Origin: Actinoplanes oblitus
GTDB taxonomy: Bacteria; Actinomycetota; Actinomycetes; Mycobacteriales; Micromonosporaceae
Direction of reading: 5' to 3'
NCBI RefSeq assembly: GCF_030252345.1
Contig: NZ_CP126980.1
Coordinates: 3,921,501 to 3,985,500, forward strand
Length of the DNA: 64,000 nucleotides
Positions 63,681-64,000 of the stretch are shown piece by piece. The notes below the pieces were generated by a model. It made no database searches and was not told where the DNA came from. It worked only from the letters and a program-made list of their open reading frames with translations. The stretch's first letter is position 1. The number at the start of each line of letters is the position of its first letter. Both the position numbers and the translations under genes were made by a program.

Positions 63681-64000
63681 CAGATCATCGACCCTACCGG
63701 TTGTCGCGCGGGGATATCTGTTGTGCCGGTCCGCCGGTTCCCGCGGCTGCGCCGCCTACCCATCGTCTCCCCATAATCGCAGGCTGCGAGGGGCTTCCGG
63801 CTCTGATGAGACGTCGCTGAGGGGTGGTGAAGGCACGGCCGGAACGGTCCGGTCGCCCGCCGATCGTCATCGCCGCCGGCGACGAAGGGCCGCGATAAGC
63901 GATGCGTTATGGCTGGTTACGTTCTTCGCCGTTGATGGTGATGGCCTGGCTGGCCATTCTGGGGACCTCATACGGTCGGCCGTGACGGATACGGCGACCA
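63681..64000. other. Terminal stretch with no supportable gene
   Basis: 320 bp. A short frame MRYGWLRSSPLMVMAWLAIL ends soon and lacks context. The region probably carries the divergent gene's promoter or the next gene begins beyond the window. Confidence 0.4.

Overview
The window is a 64-kb stretch of very high-GC DNA with GTG and TTG starts, dense ATGA start/stop overlaps, many secreted and membrane proteins, and actinobacterial families (DUF3618, Act_Holin-like, anti-sigma/STAS pairs, MEDS-type kinases, DUF6461, DUF6578, DUF6209). This points to a filamentous actinomycete, most likely in the Micromonosporaceae (Actinoplanes-like). The genus is an inference from gene content; no rRNA or marker gene is present.

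Layout. (1) 0-7.3 kb: end of a SnoaL-like gene, a lipoprotein, and a tightly coupled minus-strand operon encoding a CCA-adding-enzyme-like nucleotidyltransferase, an unknown 420-aa protein, a membrane-anchored beta-propeller and an S-4TM pore-forming effector. This is the best candidate here for an undescribed conflict/defence system. (2) 7.4-11.6 kb: larA-larE-larB-larC, which make and use the nickel-pincer cofactor, with two unusual tandem repeats. (3) 11.6-27 kb: envelope and regulatory genes: DUF3618/holin-like pair, anti-sigma kinase plus STAS antagonist, FkbM methyltransferase, NarL-type two-component system, hydrolases, two TetR regulators with visible operators, and two genes broken by one-base shifts in homopolymers. 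(4) 27-37.4 kb: secreted proteins, including a BNR propeller, two internally duplicated small proteins, and a large secreted protein ending in a NucA/NucB nuclease domain next to a DUF6461 putative immunity gene. (5) 37.4-44.1 kb: a probable integrated island bounded by a 47-bp direct repeat (46/47), with a decayed tyrosine integrase near its left end. (6) 44.1-64 kb: HAD phosphatase, near-perfect threefold beta-trefoil lectin, IclR regulator with an acetoacetate-type CoA-transferase/thiolase operon, secreted hydrolase, five-repeat BTRD1-like protein, LuxR and MEDS regulators, SDR, FAD oxidoreductase, CBM2-like anchored protein, cyclophilin, spermidine-synthase-like protein, small-molecule kinase, a frameshifted ISAs1-type transposase and a LysR regulator.

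How genes work together. LarB, LarE and LarC build the nickel-pincer nucleotide that LarA binds covalently. The IclR protein probably controls scoA-scoB-thiolase from a palindrome between the divergent starts. Each TetR gene has a repeat or palindrome in front of it and a hydrolase as divergent neighbour. Many genes have a TANNNT -10 element only 6-8 nt before the start codon, so leaderless transcripts appear common. All functional calls come from reading protein motifs by eye; no database search was run.
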